Below are positions 8,070 to 11,916 of a stretch of 11,916 nt of DNA, piece by piece. The notes beneath the pieces were generated by a model that was given only the letters and a program-made list of their open reading frames with translations, searched no databases and was not told the DNA's origin. The position numbers and the translations under genes were made by a program. Origin of the DNA: Euperipatoides rowelli (lineage: Eukaryota; Onychophora; Udeonychophora; Euonychophora; Peripatopsidae); assembly GCA_003024985.2 (NCBI GenBank), contig PXIH01S0000127.1; one strand, written 5' to 3'. The number at the start of each line of letters is the position of its first letter. The first letter of the stretch is position 1.

Positions 8070-8120
8070 GAGAGATGATGGGACAGAGATGATAGAGCTG
8101 AGAGGAGAGATTTGAGAGAG
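8070..8120 (+). repeat. Landmark block 3, copy B
   Basis: Partner of 3931-3991, with a single GATGATGGGACAG unit followed by the GATTTGAG word. The undoubled form suggests that the doubling arose after the two higher-order copies split, or was lost here. Confidence 0.8.
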
Positions 8121-8292
8121 AGGAGGATGAGAGATGAGCTGAGCTGAGAGGTAGATGAGAGAAATGAGAGATGAGGAGAGAGAGGGAGGAGAGAGATGAG
8201 AGGAGAGAGATGATGAGAGCTGAGGAGGGAGAGATGAGAAAGATGAGCTGAGGAATGAGGTGAGCTGATGTAGATGAGAGAAATAATAGGAG

Positions 8293-8500
8293 AGATGAGC
8301 TGAGGAATGAGATGAGAGAGCTGAGGGGTAGGAGATGAGGATGAGGAGAGAGATGAGCTGAGGAATGAGATGAGAGAGCTGAGGGGTAGGAGATGAGGAT
8401 GAGGAGAGAGATGAGCTGAGGAATGAGATGAGAGAGCTGAGAGGTAGATGAGAGCTGAGCTGAGGAATGAGATGAGAGAGCTGAGAGGTAGGAGATGAGA
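8293..8500 (+). repeat. 58-base unit in three tandem copies plus a shortened fourth
   Basis: The word CTGAGGAATGAGATGAGAGA begins at 8300, 8358, 8416 and 8460, giving steps of 58, 58 and 44. The first two units share GAGCTGAGGGGTAGGAG; the third and fourth have GAGCTGAGAGGTAG. This expansion accounts for part of the extra length of copy B between landmarks 4 and 6. Confidence 0.9.
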
Positions 8501-9095
8501 GAGCTGAGGATGAGAGATGAGGAGAGCGGAGAGGGAGAGATGTTGAGGAGAGAGATGAGGAGAGTGGAGAGGGAGAGATGTTGAGAGAGATGAGGAGATG
8601 AGAGAGATGAGGATGAGGAGAGATAGAGAGAGATGAGAAAGAGATGAGAGGAAAGAGAGGAGGATGAGATGAGGAAAGAGAGGAAAGTGGAGGAGAGAGG
8701 ATGAGAGGAGGGAGATGAGAAAGCTGAGGTAGGAGATGAGAGAAATGAGATGAGGATGAGAGGAGAGAGAGATGAGAGGAGAGAGAGATGAGCTGAGGAA
8801 TGAGAGGAGAGAGATGAGGTAGGAGATGAGGTAGATGAGGTAGGAGATGAGATGGGAGAGAGATGAGAGAAGCTGAGAGGAGAGATATGAGGATGATGAG
8901 AGCAGAGAGGGAAAGATGAGCTGAGGAATGAGGTGAGCTGAGAGGAGAGAGAGAGGAGGATGAGAGGAGATGAGGATGAGGAGGGAGAATTGAGCTGAGA
9001 TTAGAGAGATGAGGATGAGCAGAGAGGATGAGAGAAGAGCAATATGAGGATGAGGAGAGATGAGGATGAGCAGAGGAGAGAGATGAGGATGAGTG

Positions 9096-9158
9096 GAGAG
9101 ATGAGAGGATAGAGAAAGCAAGGATGATGAGAGTAGAGAGATGAGGTAGGAGATGAGA
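9096..9158 (+). repeat. Landmark block 6, copy B
   Basis: Partner of 4435-4497, 63 of 63 bases identical. Distance from this block to the next landmark is 115 bases here and 71 in copy A; the difference comes from repetition of GATAGATGAGGATGAGAGGA in copy B. Confidence 0.9.
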
Positions 9159-10299
9159 GAGAAATGAGGAGATAGATGAGGATGAGAGGAGATAGATGAG
9201 GATGAGAGGAGAGAGAGAGATGAGGAGGCTGAGATGAGAGAGATAAGGAGAGTGGAGAGGAGGGAGAGATGAGAAAGATGAGCTGAGAGGTAGGAGATGA
9301 GAGGAGAGATGAGCTGAGAGGAGAGAGATGAGAAAGATGAGCTGAGCTGAGAGGAGAGAGATGAGAGAGGAGGATGATAGAGATGAGGATGAGAGGAGAG
9401 AGAGAGGAGTGAGAGAGAGAAAGAGGAGGATGAGAGAGAGGATGAGAGAGGATGAGAGAGGAGTGAGAGAGAAGGATGAGAGGAGGATGAGAATGAGATG
9501 AGAGAGAAGGATGAAAGGAGGGAGGAGAGAGATGAGGAAGAGAGGAGGAGAGATGAGAGCTGAGAGGAGGGAGAGATGAGCTGAGGAGAGAGATGAGAGG
9601 AGAGAGAGATGAGAAATATGAGCTGAGCTGAGAGGTAGATGAGAGAAATGAGATGAGATAGATGAGATAGATGAGGATGAGTGGAGTGAGAGACCTGAGA
9701 GGGGAGAGATGAGAGAGGAGGATGAGAGTTGAGAGGTAGGAGATAGATGAGGATGACAGGAGAGATGAGAAAGCGATGACAGATGAGAGAGATGAGCTGA
9801 GGAGAGAGGAGGATGAGCTGAGGATGAGAGGAGATGAGAGGAGAGAGATCTGAGGATGAGATAAGATGAGAAGTGAGAGAAATGAGAAGGAGAGATGAGA
9901 GAGAGATGAGATGAGATGAGAGAGAGATGAGATGAGAGAGAGAGAGATGAGAGGAGAGAGAGATGAGAGGGAGAGAGATGAGATGAGAGGAGAGAGGAGG
10001 ATGAGAATGAGATGAGAAAGAGATGAGGAGAGAGAGATGAGGATGAGAGATGAGAGGAGAGAGATGAGAGGGAGATGAGAGATAGATGAGAGGAGGATGA
10101 GAGGAGAGAGATGAGGAAGAGAGGGAGGAGAGAGATGAGCTGAGGAATGAGAGGAGAGAGCTGAGAGGTAGGAGATGAGATGAGAAAGATGAGCTGAGCT
10201 GAGAGAGATGAGGACGAGAGGAGAGAGATGAGAGATGAGGAGCGGAGAGGAGGGATGAGAAATATGAGCTGAGCTGAGAGGTAGAAGATGAGATAGATG

Positions 10300-10520
10300 A
10301 GAGATAGATGAGGAGTGGATAGATAGATGAGGATGAGTGGAGTTAGAGACCTGAGGGGGGAGAGATGAGAGGAGGATGAGAGAAGAGAGAGGAGAGGAGA
10401 GAGTTGAGAGGTAGGAGATAGATGAGGATGACTGGAGTTAGAGACCTGAGAGGGGAGAGATGAGAGAGGAGGATGAGAGAGGAGAGGAGAGAGATGAGGA
10501 TGACAGGAGAGATGAGGAGA
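10300..10520 (+). repeat. About 95-base duplication carrying the GAGACCTGAG box
   Basis: GATAGATGAGGATGA, a GGAGTTAGAGACCTGAG box and GAGAGATGAGAG follow in the same order in two neighbouring units, with boxes at 10346 and 10441. Both boxes carry GTTAGAG where all other similar boxes have GTGAGAG, so one unit was copied from the other. A related segment at 9660-9800 has the ordinary GTGAGAG form. Confidence 0.75.
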
Positions 10521-10882
10521 AAGAGATGACAGATGAGAGAGATGAGATGAGAGAGAGGAGGATGAGAGGAGAGAGAGCTGAGGATGAGATGAGAGGAAAG
10601 AGATGAGGATGAGAGGAGAGAGATGAGAGGAGAGAGAGATGAGAGGAGAGAGATAGATGATAGATGAGGATGAGCGGAGTGAGAGACCTGAGAGGGGAGG
10701 ATGAAAGTGGAGAGATGAGATGGGAGAGATGGGGATGAGGAGAGAGAGATGAGGATGATGAGAGCAGAGGAGGGAGAGATGGGAAAGATGAGCTGAGGAA
10801 TGATGAGGTGAGCTGAGGTAGATGAGAGAAATGAGGAGAGATGAGGAGAGCAGAGAGGAGGGAGAATTGAGCTGAGGAGAGA

Positions 10883-11011
10883 GATGAGGATGATCAGAGA
10901 GAGTGATGAGGATGAGCGGAGAGAGGGAGATGAGGATGAGCGGAGAGAGAGAGATGAGGATGAGCGGAGAGCGAGATGAGGATGAGCAGTGGAGAGAGAT
11001 GAGGATGAGCA
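10883..11011 (+). repeat. Run of 22-24-base GATGAGGATGAGC units
   Basis: GATGAGGATGA(G/T)C recurs about every 22-24 bases for five to six units. The dinucleotide after GATGAG varies among CG, CA and related forms, with CG at 10917, 10941 and 10965 and CA at 10987 and 11010. Similar short runs lie at 7609-7665 and 11470-11540. Confidence 0.75.
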
Positions 11012-11883
11012 TAGGAGAGATGAGAGGAGGATGAGAGGAGAGAGAGGGAGTTGAGAGAGAGGATGAGGCTAAGATGAGAGAGGATATGTGAGAGAGGAGG
11101 ATGAGATGAGAGAGAGGATGAGAGAGAGGAGGATGAGATGAGGAGGATGAGAGGAGGGAGATGAGAAAGATGAGCTGAGCTAAAAGAAATGAGAGATGAG
11201 GATGAGAGGAGAGAGGAGATGAGGAGAAAGAGAGATGAGATGAGAGGAGAGAGATGATATGAGGAGAGATAGATGATGAGCTGAGAGGAGGGAGAGATGA
11301 GAGAAAGATGAGCTGAGGAATGAGGTGAGCTGATGGAGAGATGAAGATGAGAGGAGAGAGAGATGAGCTGAGAGGTAGGAGATGAGGAGATAGATGATGA
11401 TGAGAGGAGAGATGAGCTGAGAAGTAGAAGAGAGCTGAGAAAGAGATGAGGATGAGAGATGAGGAGAGCGGAGAGGGAGATGAGGATGAGCGGAGAGAGA
11501 GATGAGGATGAGTGGAGAGATGAGGATGAGCAGAGAGAGGAGGATGAGAGAAGAGAGGAGAGGTAGATGAGAGCTGAGATGAGATGAGGGAGATGAGAGA
11601 TGAGAGAGAGATGAGGATGAGCAGAGGAGATAGATGAGGATGAGCGGAGAGATGAGAGCTGAGGAGATAGATGATATGAGAGAGATGAGGATCAGAAGAG
11701 AGATGAGAAAGATGAGCTGAGCTGAGGTAGGAGATGAGAGATGAGGTGAGCTGAGGTAGGAGATAGATGAGAATGAGAGGAGATGAGAGAAATGAGATGA
11801 GAGGTATGAGATGAGAGAGATGAGGATGAGAGGAGAGAGATGAGCGGAGAGAGATGAGATGATAGATATGAGAGAATGAGGAG

Positions 11884-11892
11884 ATTTACCAA
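11884..11892 (+). repeat. Right copy of 9-base direct repeat bracketing the array
   Basis: ATTTACCAA follows directly on the last array word (GAATGAGGAG) and matches 1160-1168. The right array edge is sharp, in contrast to the gradual left edge. Confidence 0.35.
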
Positions 11893-11916
11893 GATTTAGC
11901 TATAAATCTTTTTTTT
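11891..11916 (+). other. Small AT-rich hairpin followed by T-run
   Basis: AAGATTT (11891-11897) and AAATCTT (11904-11910) can pair as a 7-base stem around a 6-base loop, and T continues to the window end. It looks like an intrinsic terminator, or an RNA polymerase III stop. With an AT-only stem except for one G-C pair, and no gene upstream, I do not call it a terminator. Confidence 0.35.

Larger units (their letters stand above)
1205..11883 (+). repeat. 10.7 kb purine-rich satellite array (GATGAG/GAGAG family)
   Basis: The whole interval is made of short purine words, chiefly GATGAG, GATGAGG, GAGAG, GAGCTGAG, GGTAGGAG and GAGCGGAG, joined in variable order. By sampling lines, roughly 85-90% of plus-strand bases are A or G. 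T occurs almost only in GATGAG, GCTGAG and GGTAG, and C almost only in GCTGAG, GCGG/GCAG and GACCTGAG. There is no strict single-monomer period. Structure is hierarchical: words of 5-7 bases, recurring blocks of 20-60 bases, local tandem expansions, and a higher-order unit of about 4.6 kb. No gene, transposon end or tRNA-like region interrupts it. Confidence 0.97.
6650..11883 (+). repeat. Higher-order repeat copy B (about 5.2 kb)
   Basis: This is the second colinear copy, ending at the right array edge. Relative to copy A it is expanded between the landmarks at 8247 and 9096 (849 against 354 bases), partly through a 58-base triplication. It is also longer between 9096 and 10659 (1563 against 1318). 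It is shorter between 7199 and 7745 (546 against 844). The landmark at 6931-6981 recurs at 11747-11797, so the last 130 or so bases begin another round that is cut off at the array end. Confidence 0.7.

Noticed and set aside
1205-11883. CRISPR array
   Set aside because: There is no constant direct repeat alternating with unique spacers; repeat words are variable, overlapping and low in complexity, and no cas genes are present.
1205-11883. Telomeric repeat tract
   Set aside because: No TTAGGG, TTAGG, TTTAGGG or similar short telomere unit is present; the GA vocabulary is mixed and the array is bounded on both sides by AT-rich DNA.
1205-11883. GAGA-factor binding platform
   Set aside because: GAGAG words are extremely abundant and could be bound by a GAGA-type protein, but that follows trivially from composition and the host lineage is unknown, so it adds no specific evidence.
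11692-11892. Minus-strand open frame of 66 codons with a start near the right edge
   Set aside because: It is the same serine/leucine-rich compositional artefact, beginning in the few bases of flank and reading into the array.
11891-11916. Intrinsic transcription terminator
   Set aside because: A hairpin and T-run exist, but the stem is almost all A-T, no gene lies upstream, and the setting looks eukaryotic.

Overview
This window holds no gene that I can support. It is almost entirely one very long satellite-like array, with about 1.2 kb of AT-rich flank on the left and about 30 bases on the right. Long low-complexity repeat DNA, AT-rich unique flank, splice-signal-like tracts and no bacterial-style gene packing all point to a eukaryotic nuclear genome, probably animal, but the taxon cannot be named from the sequence. 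CpG-to-TpG/CpA variation among repeat copies suggests that the host methylates cytosine (inference).

Layout. 1-100: an A-run and a GC-rich, partly palindromic stretch that could be the remnant of a mobile element. 101-615: AT-rich DNA with nothing recognisable. 616-1030: a pyrimidine-rich stretch with two candidate 3' splice acceptors and two short motifs that resemble the array in reverse complement. 1031-1204: AT-rich unique DNA up to the array edge. 1205-11883: the array, roughly 85-90% purine on the + strand by eye, built from short words such as GATGAG, GAGAG, GATGAGCTGAG and GAGGTAGGAG. 11884-11916: AT-rich unique DNA with a small hairpin and a terminal T-run.

The array is not a simple repeat. 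Ordered landmark blocks (24 to 63 bases, identical except for one 52-base block with a single mismatch) recur in the same order about 4.1 to 5.1 kb apart, from about 2.0 kb to the right edge. The array is therefore best read as two diverged, indel-riddled copies of a higher-order unit of roughly 4.6 kb, preceded by a degenerate, unphased left edge. Nested inside are younger local expansions: 15 x 3, 17 x 3, 26 x 2, 27 x 2, 58 x 3 and about 95 x 2 bases.

The pyrimidine (minus) strand is open in all three frames for more than a thousand codons at a time. This follows from the composition and is not evidence of proteins: stop codons need TAA, TAG or TGA, and the strand almost never places two purines in the right order. 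The plus strand is the opposite, with an ATGA start-stop overlap every few bases. If the array is transcribed, the more plausible activity is at the RNA or DNA-structure level: one strand is rich in GAG|GTGAGC donor-like sites and purine enhancer words, and the other in polypyrimidine-CAG acceptor-like sites.
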